Shown: in pieces, positions 36,427 through 47,556 of the stretch
Layout of the letters: every line of letters starts with the position of its first letter
Numbering within the stretch: the stretch's first letter is position 1
Assembly: GCA_001600095.1 (NCBI GenBank)
Contig: BCIX01000005.1
Location: 1,308,523 to 1,372,522 of the forward strand
Source: Bullera alba
Taxonomy: Eukaryota; Basidiomycota; Tremellomycetes; Tremellales; Bulleraceae
DNA length: 64,000 bases
Direction: 5' to 3'
The notes under the pieces: model-generated
The model's database searches: none
Told to the model about the DNA's origin: nothing
What the model saw: the letters and a program-made list of their open reading frames with translations, nothing else
Position numbers and translations under genes: made by a program

Positions 36427-39400
36427 ATGACAGCGAGGCAAAGGGCTCACGGTGGGTCTCGCAGGACCAGGTGTGAAAGCTGATGCTGACAAAGTACAGC
36501 CACCTTTGACGACCACCGGGGCTCGCTAGATGTCCCAGATTGCTGGAAAAAAACCCGGCGCAGTTCCCGTCTTATGATCCGCTCAACACGGGTACTTGCT
36601 CCACAGCCCGAGGAACACAGACTGGGATACTCGGCTTCGTCGTCCTGAAAACGCCATGAATTCACTACCCGCCACCCGTCGTTTGAGGTGGAATACCTCT
36701 CTCTCTTGGGGTCACTGGGTGCGACCAGTGTCGTGAGTACAGACCGCTCTGGTATGGGTGATGGTTGACAGAACAGTGTTTGGGTGCCCGGACGTAGCTC
36801 GCCCTTGGGTTGCGGTGAGAAAAGTCTTGGGTTGGACTTTTGCTGGCCTCTGTCATGTGAGTAGATCCTCACTGTACAAGATCCTAACCTTGCAGTCAGA
36901 CAGGTTTCGCTCGTCGACACTCGAGTGAACGATCCAGGTCGATGGACGTTTCGATGATGAACCCTTGGAACACCCAGATCGACGTGACACGGGGACTATC
37001 ACCACTTGGGATCTATCGCTTCTTCGGATGGGATTCTCCACAGCGCTCTCCGATCCAATACGCCAGACAATCCGCCAGCCAGCAAAATCCGACGCAGTCC
37101 ACCGCTTGTTCCCCGCTTGTCCAACGGCTCGCCGCAGAATAGCGGTCGCCAAACCAGATGCGGTCATCTACATTCACGTCCCCAAAGTCGAATGAGCGTC
37201 CGGAACCCTTTGCAGACGGTCTGAAAGAGCGATCTGGTGAGTGACCTGTCCCGATTTCTCTGAGACTGTGCTGATCAGGCCATCAGGTATACTGCTTTAG
37301 CGCGACCTCGTGTCATCGTTCCACCACCAAACTACCAAGATACTCCAGCCCTCACACCTCTTCTACGACGCGCGGCTCCTCGTCAGACGAGCTCATTGTC
37401 TCCTCATACGGCGCCCGCACTACAAGCGAAGCTGGACCATCACAACCTCGTCGCGAGTGCCATCCCGTCCGCCCCCTCTGAAGTCAGAGTACATCGAGGT
37501 CAACAGTGGAGACGAATCGAGGATCACGACCCGGTGTTCGTTGGAGCCAAGACCGGCGCTGCGCTGAAGGCTCATCTTGCCTTCAAAGCGGAGCCAATCG
37601 TTCCCTCGACCTCAAGCGCTAGAGCGAGGTCGAGCTAGTTCGTCAGATAGGAAGGGGAAATCAAAGGCGAAAGACGAGTCCAGAACCGAAAATCGAGGAC
37701 AAGTTGATGGCCACGGATCTATTGCGGCATCATTTTCCCCCACAGCTGGCGACATCGAAACCTCCCGCCTGGCTAGGCAAGACCGCCGTCTTGCTCAAGA
37801 CAAGTGCCTGTATGATGTGCAAGAGGGAATCGAAGAAGAGTATGAGCGGAGCTCAACGATGGGTATGTGACACGTTGGCTTAACGATCAGACGTCCAGAT
37901 GCTGACTACCACCCTTAGCGTCACCTCTCGTCATGTCGGCCGCCCCTGTTCCGTCCGCCAAACCCTCCTCTTGAAACAGCACTGGTCAGTGAAGCACTCG
38001 TCGACGCCCTTGGACCCGAAGGGCCCACATCGCTGCTGGATCTGCATGTGAGAACGCAAGCAGACGTCTTGGATAACCGGTTCGACCTACCGCCCGGCAA
38101 TCAGGAGCTCTCGCCGGATAAAGGCAAGAGGTCGTTGAAAGGAAAGTCGTCGACTTCCAAGAGCAGGAAGAAGGCTACCCAGCATCCTATGCTATCAAAT
38201 ATCACCACGTCAAGGTAGCAGGGGAGCGTGGAGAAGCCTGGGATTTGGAAGTTGAAGATAGGGTGAAGAACGTTCTTGGTTACTCAAGCCCGCCTCGGGA
38301 GCCCGCATGCCGGACTTGCACCACCGTCCTCGCCGGGGTTTCCGCTTCCCCCGACGCAACCTCTTGGGGAATCGAATTTGGCGTCCGCATACGCTCGCGA
38401 TGGAGGTCGGACTCTCCTTCAGCGTCTCCTCAAACTCCGGAAAGGCTGGTGTCCCCAGAGCCGCGTCACTCGAGTTCGCCTTCCGATCCAGTCAGCCTGC
38501 GTGATGAGATGCCAATGCCGCCGGCGTCTCGATCAAGAGAAGTTTGTCAGTTGATCACGTGTCGGATGGGGACAGCGACGCAGACGAAGCGGATGACTAC
38601 CGTGTCTTTCGCCGGAGTGGAGGTTCGCGACCCAGTGGGGACCTCCCCGCGAAACGACAACTGGGCTTCGGAGCGTTCGACAACGGGGCAGAGGAGATCT
38701 CCACTTGGCGATGAGTCTAGATTACACGCACAGACCATCTTCAGCAGCCAATCCGCCTCGCAGAGCTACAGGAACACGTCACCAGCTCCCGCCTCATCTG
38801 TCAGCATTGCCGATATCTCGCCAAACACCACAATCTCCTCCACGTACTCTGTCACCCCGCGGAACCTCTTCATCAGACATTCGAGATCGAGGGACTTCAC
38901 ACCAACACCGATTGAGACTGCTCCGAGGAATCGCCTCACTTCGCCAACCCCCTCCAAGCTGTCCAGGCGACCCCGACAGGTGGACGAATGGCCAACTCTG
39001 AATCCGACGCTGGGCCATAGCCGTCGATTCGAGCCAAATCGACGACGAGGCCGTCATACATAGGGATGTCATCAAGGACGATACAGGTGACGAATCGTCC
39101 GTACCAGCCGAGGAAGCTGGTGTTCTGAGCGATAGCGAGGACGTTGAGGACCATGTGGATTGGAAGGTGCGGTGCTGGACTACACTCTGGACTCGCCTGA
39201 TGAAGCTCTGCCAAAGCCGCTGTCCAGTGATGAGGAGATGGATGACGACGTCGACGAAGAAGATGAAGTTGGAATGGCGATGGAGACGGACGCCCAAGCC
39301 TACACGGAGCGCGAAGAAAGTAAAGCGGACTTCGTAGCTCGGGGCATATCCAACTGCGACGTGTGGGACGACACGAAGTTACAAGTGAGTATACATTGAG

Positions 39401-39950
39401 GTCTCTTTACGATATGTGGGCTGACGTGCTGGATCTAGGGTTTGTCTACGGGACTATCGCCCTATAACTCAACGGGCTGGCCTGATCAAGATCGCCATCG
39501 AGTGCTGGCAGGCAATCAACCCCGCCCGGCAACTTCCCCCTCATCGACCTGGTGTCAAGTCCAAACCAAAAGTCAAACCCATATCCAAGCCGGTACCCAG
39601 AGCGAGGAGTCAGACAGCTCCATCACCTCGACCGATATCCCTCTGGCCGACAAGAAGAAGTCGAAAGCCGCAACAAATGGCAGGGAGAAAGCGAAGAAGA
39701 TGTTGCCGAGCCCGAGGCCCTCAACCCGTGGAAACGGAAAATCGGCTGTAAGAGACGACCATGCGGAATGAAGCGTTGTACATCCGCGCCCCCGAGGTAT
39801 GTCAGTCTTGCCTGACCTCCTCTCTGGCTATTTATCCTGTGGTGTTTAGCTAATCCCATGTAATTCAGCCTATCAGGAGCGACAGATGGATCAGCAAGGC
39901 CGAGCAGATCCTCGACTTCAAGTGAGCTCACTCGTATTTTCATATCCATG
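36427..39950 (+). pseudogene. Frameshifted acidic/serine-rich coding remnants
   Basis: The plus strand has several long frames that continue one another only through frame changes: 36500-36840 (with stops), 37577-37865, 37960-38215, 38245-39063, 39160-39390 and 39435-39771. The composition is consistent: Ser/Pro/Arg-rich in the middle, then strongly acidic (SSDEEMDDDVDEEDE at about 39225-39270). Some joints look like introns, for example the GTATGT donor at 37864 and the acceptor at 37919. Others, near 38180 and 39165, need a frameshift. I read this as one or two decayed genes. No domain recognised. Confidence 0.45.
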
Positions 39951-40294
39951 GACCCGGCTCTGACGACCTAGGGCATCACATTCTACACCAAAGGCCCAAC
40001 GGGCCACCGGCGGCGGCCTCGTTGCGCAGGGCCACTCAAAGTCATCTTAGACATTACCCACATCATCGCTTGTTGTCATCACTTCCAGCGCGTGTATTCT
40101 GGGCGATCAACGAGGACGAGTATTTGCGGTTGCTTCGGTGTGAAGAAGAGGTGAGTAATCGTGTCCCAGGACGTCGACTGAGACAGTGGCAGTGGTGGGT
40201 AGACTACGGGTCTGACGAAGAAGCCCGCTCCGGTCACAGCAAGAGCGATCCCGATCATAATATGAGACTATCGACAAGCGGCTGTACGAAATGA
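39951..40294 (+). pseudogene. Remnant of the small WWxDxD family, opposite strand
   Basis: The end of a second exon reads AINEDEYLRLLRCEEE up to a GTGAGT donor at about 40151. The acceptor (GGCAG) is near 40195, followed by WWVDYGSDEEA and a short tail to a stop at 40294. The EYLRLLRCEE helix, the intron position and the WWVD start of exon 3 match the four minus-strand copies. The upstream part of exon 2 and a clear start were not found, so this looks broken. Confidence 0.6.
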
Positions 40295-40857
40295 TTACGG
40301 CGAAACAGGCAGCATCCTAGAGGTATGTCTAGATCCGTGCCCTTACCTCTTCTTTTACGCTTCTTATCGCAACGCTAGGCTGATATCACCCAGCCCATGG
40401 ACCTGAGGATCGCGGATGGGACCAAAGGCAATAAGGGAAACTGCGTCCGACGTAGTTCGTTGAGCTTCAAGTGAGTGCAATCGGCCTCCAGTTCAGTCCA
40501 CTAGCTCTAACATCTGTGTCAGAATGCCCTACCCAGACTGCGCAAGTGTTGGTCGTCCATAGCTCTGGCCGAGAAACTGGTTAGATTGGCTTTGGATCGA
40601 CTACCTTGCGAATATCTCTCAAGGTTGTACCGAATTCAGATTCGGGTGTAAGACCTGGCCCATCCTTCAATATCAGAGAACGATCGCACGGGTTTCTAGA
40701 TTCATGGTGTATGCATACCATCAAATGGTTCGTGCTCCCTTTGTACGAGTAGTCTCTTTCCAACGCGATACAGCCTGTCGAGTAGATGCCCAGCTGGTCA
40801 TCGATACTCAGCGTCTCACCCTGACAATGTGATATCCACGTAGTCAATCAGGATGGC

Positions 40858-41020
40858 GTTGAAGGCCTCTGTCGACGCCGTTCCGGCCCTAGAAAACAGA
40901 TGAGCAATTGTGCAAGGGGTAGGCGGCTCACTCTATGATCCCTTTGCTCCGTCCATGCTGACCGCGATACAACCTGGGATTGGTGGATGGAGGTACGAAC
41001 TCTACGTTGTGGCAGCGTAG
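40858..41020 (+). repeat. Direct repeat copy 1 flanking the PIF1 remnant
   Basis: CCTCTGTCGACGCCGTTCCG and CCCTAGAA, then GATGAGCA, AAGGGGTAGG, TCGCTCCGT-like and GCAGCGTAG blocks recur in the same order at 42535-42700. The two copies bracket the helicase remnant in the same orientation. Confidence 0.65.
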
Positions 41021-41507
41021 TAGGGAGGAGGATACCGCAATCGAGGTCCGGGGCCGCCTGTTTGACCGGCATCTGCTGGCGTCTGGAAGGGGTTTGTCTA
41101 AAAAGTGAGTCAGTCCAGTCAAGTCGACACAAAATGACTGACACAGACCTCTGCTGTCGAGTTTCCAGGACCTCTCTCTGATCGAAACGTCAGCGTCTAG
41201 TAAAGTTGTCTCGCTCATCATCTCACCTGTGGCGTCTGCAACATACCCGCATGGGAATGCCGTTGGCGGACAGACGGGCATGAGTCGATATCTGCACCTG
41301 GCCAGGCGGTATCCCGGTTCAGCAAGGCTTCGTGCACCGAGGCCTTCGAACCCCGTCCATGGTCTTGAAAGGGTAGACCTCCGTCTTGGATATCGTCCAA
41401 TCTTGTCTGATTCGATCCCTAGACCTGGCGTACAGGTGGAGAGGCTGCTCGCGCGTTAGTGGCTTGTACAACTGTTTGCGCGGATAACTCACGGGCAGGC
41501 GGGTCCG

Positions 41508-42391
41508 CTACCGTCTTTGTACATTATCAAGGATCGGTATAAATATGATGTTGTAGTCCTCCGATGGCGCCTTTCCGCATGTTCGCGAGGGAATTGATTG
41601 ACTGGAGCTCCCTCTCCAGAACATAGTGTCAAGGATGATGCTGTCAGAGGATCTTCGACCAGCTATCGAAAGTGACGATGGCTGATGACGAAAGCACAGA
41701 TGACTGACGGATGAACTCGGAGTATGACCCGCGAGACCGTGAGCTGTGAGCTTGACAGCTCCTGTTCCGAAGAGCTGACCTGCAGGCCGCCAAACGGACG
41801 GTGATCGCCTCGAAGCCTCCTCCCAATGTAGTCGAGCTTGGTTAAAACATGCTCGTCGATCATCGATACTGATCAAAGTAAGCATCAGTACTCACCAAAA
41901 CCCGAGGGGACAGTTGTACTGTAGCTTACTTTCGTCAATGAGGAAGGCATCCGTCTCGCGCCATCTATATGCTGCAGGCTCCCAATCCTCTATCATCGAG
42001 GCCAGAGTAGCAGCAGGCAGTTTGCCCAGCCCGATGCCCGCCCAGACGTGCAGAGTTGTCCCACCGATGTTCCTGCGCCTGATCAGCGACTTTGCTGCGC
42101 CATCTGACACTCACATCCCGGCAAGTCCAGTACTGGCCGTGACTGCAAGGCGCCAAGGACCTTCATGTAACGCGGCACCTCTACTGGCGGGGTCCCGAAG
42201 GGCAGCGTTATATGTGGCATATGGGAGTCAAAAGCCGCGATGATGGCTCTCACGACCACCGATTTGCCGCATCCAGCTGCCCCGGAGAGAACACAGATAC
42301 TCGCTTGAGAGCCCTGTTGACAATCTCTTGTTGACTGGGTCGAGTGGGATGGGGGGGAACCGCCTTTGCCCGTTGGGAAAAGTCTACTCAT
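41508..42391 (-). pseudogene. PIF1-type DNA helicase remnant
   Basis: Read from 42391 downward: Walker A in CVLSGAAGCGKSVVVRAII, then (after a frame change) VTASTGLAGMNIGGTTLH across an intron with a GTGAGT donor and GCGCAG acceptor. Next come WAGIGLGKLP and RWRETDAFLIDES (Walker B). After another intron it reads SMIDEHVLTKLDYIG and RPFGGLQ. These are PIF1/RRM3-family superfamily 1B motifs in correct order. Beyond this, frames break at about 41640. Weak helicase-like pieces such as LANMRKGAIG and LYARSRDRIRQ continue to about 40900. PIF1 helicases unwind DNA in genome maintenance, and related ones sit in Helitron transposons. No Rep/HUH domain was seen. Confidence 0.7.
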
Positions 42392-43534
42392 TTGCCCACA
42401 AGTCTATGGCATCGGACTGTAGGGAGCAAGAGAAAGCGATATAGGGGTCGATAGGAGGTATAGTAGGGAGCGGGTGGGGGGAGAGGACCTGGAGGACTTT
42501 GAGGAGTAAAGGGGGTGAAGGGTGCGGTGGCCTCTGTCGACCCTGTTCCGGCCCTAGAACGAAGATGAGCAGAGATATAAGGGGTAGGAGTAGTACCTAC
42601 GATGCAATCGCTCCGTTCATTTTCGCCGCGACCAACTCGTACTGAAGGGGATTGGCGACAAGATTCTAGGGACTACGCTGATGCAGCGTAGGTCGGAGGG
42701 TACGGAAGAGGTCATTGGGAATCACGAGGTCCATCCCAAGTTGACTGATCGATGTGTAGTGTGTGGGACACCAAGCGATGGCAATTGTGCGAGCTCAGAG
42801 GATCACACAAGATCAGTGAGTCGAGTGATACAGAAAGCGTTCAAGTTGGTGTAGTGGAATGTGGACGTTGTCGAGGAAGGCAGCAGACGGCTATTCCCGG
42901 CTCCTGCCGCCAATTGCTGCTCGATATGCTCGATTTTGACATGACCCGGCCGATGCATTCCCTCTCTCTCTCACCCAGTAGTAAGCACATGCTGTACACC
43001 CCAGTACCGATACCAGTTCAAAAACATCCCAGGACCACGCAGCGGCTCATAGACCTACCGACCTCTCGGCGATATCTTGGTCAACGTCTCGTTGCTCGAG
43101 ATCGAGGATGCTTAGAGGGTGGCAAAAAGTGGAGGCGATTCGGGACTTGGTGCAAAAGCAGAGATGCAACCGAACTGGGTCTATGTCGTACCCTGGCGAC
43201 TCGGCCTAGGACCGGCCTAAAAGTCGGACATCGTGAATGAGGACTGGACTCGCAGTGGTCAATGAGATGATCTCGGTGACAGCTGGAGGATGCATCGGGA
43301 CCAAACAAAGATCGTGAATCGCTCAGCCAGTAGCCACTTGCGTCGACGCCATCTAAACAGCCCACCATCGCGATCTAACCACGACTCGGCGCAGAGATCA
43401 ACTAATGCATCAAGAAGAAGATTAGTCGGTCAAGTACATACTATCGGACATGCATCACTCCACACCGAGTCGAAACACGAGACAAGCAGCCTACGCGTCA
43501 GTACGAGGAGTGAACGGGATAGACTCACCGATCG
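42392..43534. other. Intergenic with direct-repeat copy 2 and a shared 21-bp motif
   Basis: It includes the second direct repeat (42535-42700) and, at about 43119, GGGTGGCAAAAAGTGGAGGCG, which recurs near 51219. An open frame at 42752-43240 (+) has no recognisable motif, and I do not call it a gene. Confidence 0.45.
42535..42700 (+). repeat. Direct repeat copy 2 flanking the PIF1 remnant
   Basis: Partner of 40858-41020, same orientation, about 1.7 kb away. Identity is clearest over the first 30 bases (TCTGTCGAC..GTTCCGGCCCTAGAA) and drops further on. Confidence 0.65.
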
Positions 43535-46500
43535 CTACCATTCATCCTCATCCAGCAGAACCGGCGCAGCCCTCTTCCTTGCCAACCAGAGTAGATGTCC
43601 GATCACATTGTCCGCGCCCCATGTCACTGGGTCACCCTGACCTTCTTCCACAAACTCAATGTCCTCATAGAGCTCGAGTAGATCTCGAGTCAGATGCCGC
43701 GGGGCGAATCTGAAAAGATCCTCCTGATTCCATTTGGACGCGTTTCTCTGGACCACCTCCAGCAGCTTGAGTTCGTGCCAGTCCTTATGCTCGACCTCGT
43801 CGACATCGGGAAACTCCTGCTGTACCCTCTGCTGAACCCTGACCCGAGACAGTGAGGCCGCAAACACCCATCTGCAATGCTCCCTGTACTCCCCCGACCG
43901 ATGGAACCCGTGTTGATAGTCGACTGCAAACTGAACTCCAATGTTGGTCCGCGCCACGGCTGCGAACGAAGTGGTGTGCAAGTTTGCAGTCTGGGGGTGT
44001 TCGAGGGCAAGGAACAAGACCCCCCCGTCTTGCTTCTCAACCAGTGCAAAGTTGAGCTGGAGACCACCTGACATGCCGACCCCGGGTTCACGATCGACCG
44101 AGTTGGAGAAATCTGTGATTGCCGGGCGAAAAGTTTCGGTGTTTACGAGGTCGACTGTCCGCCGCGAAAAGTAACCAACATTCCCCTCCCCTTCGGCCAA
44201 GGCGGTAGCAGCGATGAGACCCGCCCGACTGGCCCCCATTTCGACGTCGGAGATGTGAGGAAGCTTCTTGACCCACTCGTACACGGAGTACCCGTCCGTT
44301 CTCGCGCCCTTGATGACTGACTCGACAATGCTCCGATTTCGGGTACCGAAAGTCACCACCAACCGATAGCCCTGCAGTGACGATAGCCTCTCCCGCATGT
44401 GATCCTCACAGCGTTCGATCAACGATTTCGGCAAAGATTTGCCGTTTGAGTAGCTAGGCGTGTCTTTGGAATCTACTGGGAGGTGAATGGGTATCGTGTT
44501 GATAAACGCCAATGACGGGTCCTGCGATACGGTCGGAGAGACTAACCCTGAGCGGACAAGCTGTCGAGTACTGAACGCCCTTGTGGTCAACGCTCGACTG
44601 TCGGTGTGGTCGTTGGGATAATGACCAACAAGTAACAGTGGTGCCAATTCTGGGAGACCATCCGGCAATTGGTAGCGGTTTTGGCAGCCACGCTTTTTAA
44701 GGTGCTTGTCGGTGTCGATGACCCCTTGACGGACCCTGTCATCCTTGTTCATCGCCTCCCGCTCCAGACTCTTTAACTCCTCGTGCAGAGCTCGTGCCGA
44801 TGCTGTCGTTTGCTTCGATGCCTCGTCTTTGTCCGTAGTGAAGAGGGTGAGCAGGTGACTATCGTAGATCTTTGCCAGGAGTGCGTTGACCGTGTCACGG
44901 TCCAGATCACTACTGGCATCATCCAGTTCCCTGCCGACAACGACTCGACTGATGAAATCCGGAACCGGTTCTCCTAGCAGGTCTTGAACCAGGGGCGGAA
45001 GAGCGCGAGGACTGAGAGGTCGACCGTGCAGCATGGACGTGGACGAGTGGACAGCAAACTCTCGAGTGGCTGGTGTCGGCTTTGCCTTCCGTTTGGATTT
45101 GTCCAGATTGGTCGGAGGCGCACGTTGGGCGGTCTGTACTGGCCGTGCGGCAATCCAAACGGAGCTCCCCTCGATGGGAGCATCGGGGATTGGTGCCATC
45201 CGAGCATGCCCGTTGGGTTTAAACATTCGACAGTCCGAAGGGTGATGCAGGGTGCTCCGGCAGATCGTACAGCGGTGAGAGTCTGGACATGGCTTGATCG
45301 TCGACCGACATTGGCCCCCCCACAAGAATGTTCTACACACCAATCGACCCGACCTCATGATCAGATCGGTTTTGCCGTCACTGGCGAGGCGGGTGAAACA
45401 AGCCGGCTGTTGGCCATCCGACCACCTAGATGTCGCGGTGCAGCAAACTGGGTATAACGTTTTGTGAGAGTCATGTCCGCATCTAGAACACCCGTCGTTG
45501 GGTTTCGGGCCGGTCGTGTCTCCGTATTTAGACTTGTTAGTCTTGGGGAGATGCCGAATATGATCGACTCCCGTCGTCTTGTCGTGAGACACTTCAACTC
45601 GGTTTGTATGCCTAAAGGTCTGGTTATTGACGGCGATTCGGCGGCCTTGAGCCTGGGGTCGGGGAGGTTGCTGAGGTTGAGCGGCCTGGGTCGGCGGTGC
45701 GGGCCTGATGGGGATCCTGGATGGCCCGGCGACGGCATTTACCGGCGTACGCGACAAACTCGAAGCGGGACGAAATGAGCTCCGGGATGAGCTGGCCTTG
45801 GCGTTGGGTTGAGGAGGTCGCTGATGTCGAGCTGCCTGGCTTGGCGGTGCGGTCATTGGGACGGCGATGGGGATCCTGGACGGCCCCGCGGCATTGGTTG
45901 GGGTAGGCAGCAAATTCGAGGGACGACCGCTTCGAGATGAGCTCGCCTCCGCATTGGGTGTATCCCGAGGGGTAGAGACGATTCGAGTCGAGGTCGCTGC
46001 CGAGGCGATCGGGATTGGGATGGAGGATGGGATAGTCGTCCGAGGGTCCCCATGGTGAAAGGTTGCATAGATCGCCTGCCGCCGTCGTTCCTTGGCCAGC
46101 ACTGCTGGTCTCTCCATATTTTCGTTGGATGTTCTCGGACCAACAGCCAGCTCTGCACGCCCTATGGCTGACGCTGATGCCTCTCCCTGTCGAGGCGCAC
46201 GTAGATCCCCTTGATCTCTGTGCAAGCTGGGTCCTGTGTCGACACTCGAGCTCCCCGGGTTAGAAACCGCAGCCAAGATGGCTGCAGCTCGTCGGGCTTT
46301 GCCGTCTGCTGTAGAAGACGATTTTGATCCAGTTGAAGGAGCGTTGGCTGAAAACCGAGGGAGTGGGGCAGTGGGTCTTTGGGGTAGAGTCTCGGGGTTC
46401 GCATTGGATCGACGGGGAGGTGATGGTAGCGAGGAAGTCGATGAGTTTAGGGCGGATCCAGGCTGATTGGGCAGCTGAGGCGTGGGAGCATCCAAGGACC

Positions 46501-46856
46501 GTCTGCCAGATTTTGACGGAGCAGACTGCTTGGAATGACTCTTCCGCTGTGTTGGATTTAGCACACTTCTGGTTCGTTGAGCTCACCTTTTCCGATTCTA
46601 ACTGAAGAGCCACCTTTTCCGATTCTATCTGAAGAGCCATCTGGAACCTTGCCCACGGATTCCCAGCTCGCTCCATCCGTGAATCACCTCTGATATACTC
46701 GGGCAGCACCCGGTCCATCCACCTGACAATCTCCCCATTGCGCCTTCGCTCGGCCCTCCTCTCCTCGAGGCCACTTGACACGTCGTCTAGTGCCGGAGTG
46801 AGCCTGACGTCTCCGGTCTCGACGGCATCCCTGATGCTTTGTTCCAGCGATGGCAT
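43535..46856 (-). CDS. CCHC-CCCH-CCHC zinc protein with UDG-like domain, copy B
   Basis: Exons are 46856-46587 (90 codons) and 46546-43535 (1004 codons), giving 1093 residues; the intron is GTGAGC...ACAG. Paralogous to the protein at 28583-31722 over its full length: MPSLEQSIRDAVE start, a second exon opening RKS, PGSALNSS and LPSPPRR, and zinc modules CSRCGHDSHKTLYP, CX8CX6CX3H and CTICRSTLHHPSDC at about 442-528. The C-terminal domain has LLLVGHYPNDH, AFSTRQLVRSGL, LAFINTIPIHLPVD, RLVVTFGTRNRS and FLALEHPQTANL at about 725-940. Exon 1 holds a 27-bp tandem duplication (QLESEKVA twice). A nucleic-acid-binding enzyme is plausible but not proven. The small partner gene is 204 bp upstream. Confidence 0.87.
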
Positions 46857-47060
46857 TGTGTTATGGTGCGGTATGGGTTGATGTAAGTAGGAAGGATGAA
46901 AATTTCATTCCAACACGGGAAAATCTGCCCCAAAGGAAGCTTTGTTTCGGCGAGAAGCAAACTCGGTCCAAAGCCTCACAGCGACGGCTCGTGCCCAATG
47001 CTGTACGAATCGAGATGCATCTAGTATTTCCAAAATCTATCTCTATAGCCACATTGTCCA

Positions 47061-47556
47061 TCATACATTCACTCGCTGCTCTCGGATGGCCTCATCGTGT
47101 GCGAATCTCACCGCCGCTGAGCGGTGTGCGCGAGGGTTGGTCCACATGTACCCATCAAAGTCGACCCACCACTAATGTCAGCTAAAGCTGGCGCTAACAC
47201 CACTCACGAGCAGCTCACATCTACGCAATCTCACGTATTCGGCCTGGCTGATAGACCAGACCTCGTCAACCGGTTTCGGCGGGATTGTCTCTGCGCGTAC
47301 GGCAGTGACCAGCCCGAGATGACATCTGCATCCCATCGACTCGACCCATTTCGCATCAAAGGACGCGACGGCTCCGAAGAAGACTTCTGGACAATCGGGG
47401 TGGGTGTAGGCGAGGAACATGTAGAAAACGTCGGGGCGGAGTGATGCCGTTTCACTAAATTTCTGAGGTAGAGTCAGCCGAGATTACCGCAATGCAACTT
47501 ACCAGGCCAGCTTCGCCGGCAGGTTGATACGTGATGTAGTTTAGTTCGGTGGACAT
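47061..47556 (-). CDS. Small WWxDxD family protein, copy B
   Basis: Exons are 47556-47503, 47462-47208 and 47171-47061, giving 139 residues. Closely similar to the copy at 33019-33504: MSTELNYITYQPAGEAGL, then a second exon with KFSETASLRPD, FLAYTHPDCPEVFFGAVAS, TAVRAETIPPKPVDEVW and ISQAEYVRLRRCELL, and a third exon WWVDFDGYMWTNPRAHR. Exon phases are identical across copies. It directly precedes the large zinc protein on the same strand. Function unknown; no metal-binding cluster or catalytic triad is obvious apart from the conserved Trp-Trp and Asp residues. Confidence 0.78.

Noticed and set aside
42752..43240. 162-codon plus-strand frame as a gene
   Set aside because: It runs through the shared 21-bp repeat motif and has no recognisable domain, so chance is more likely.
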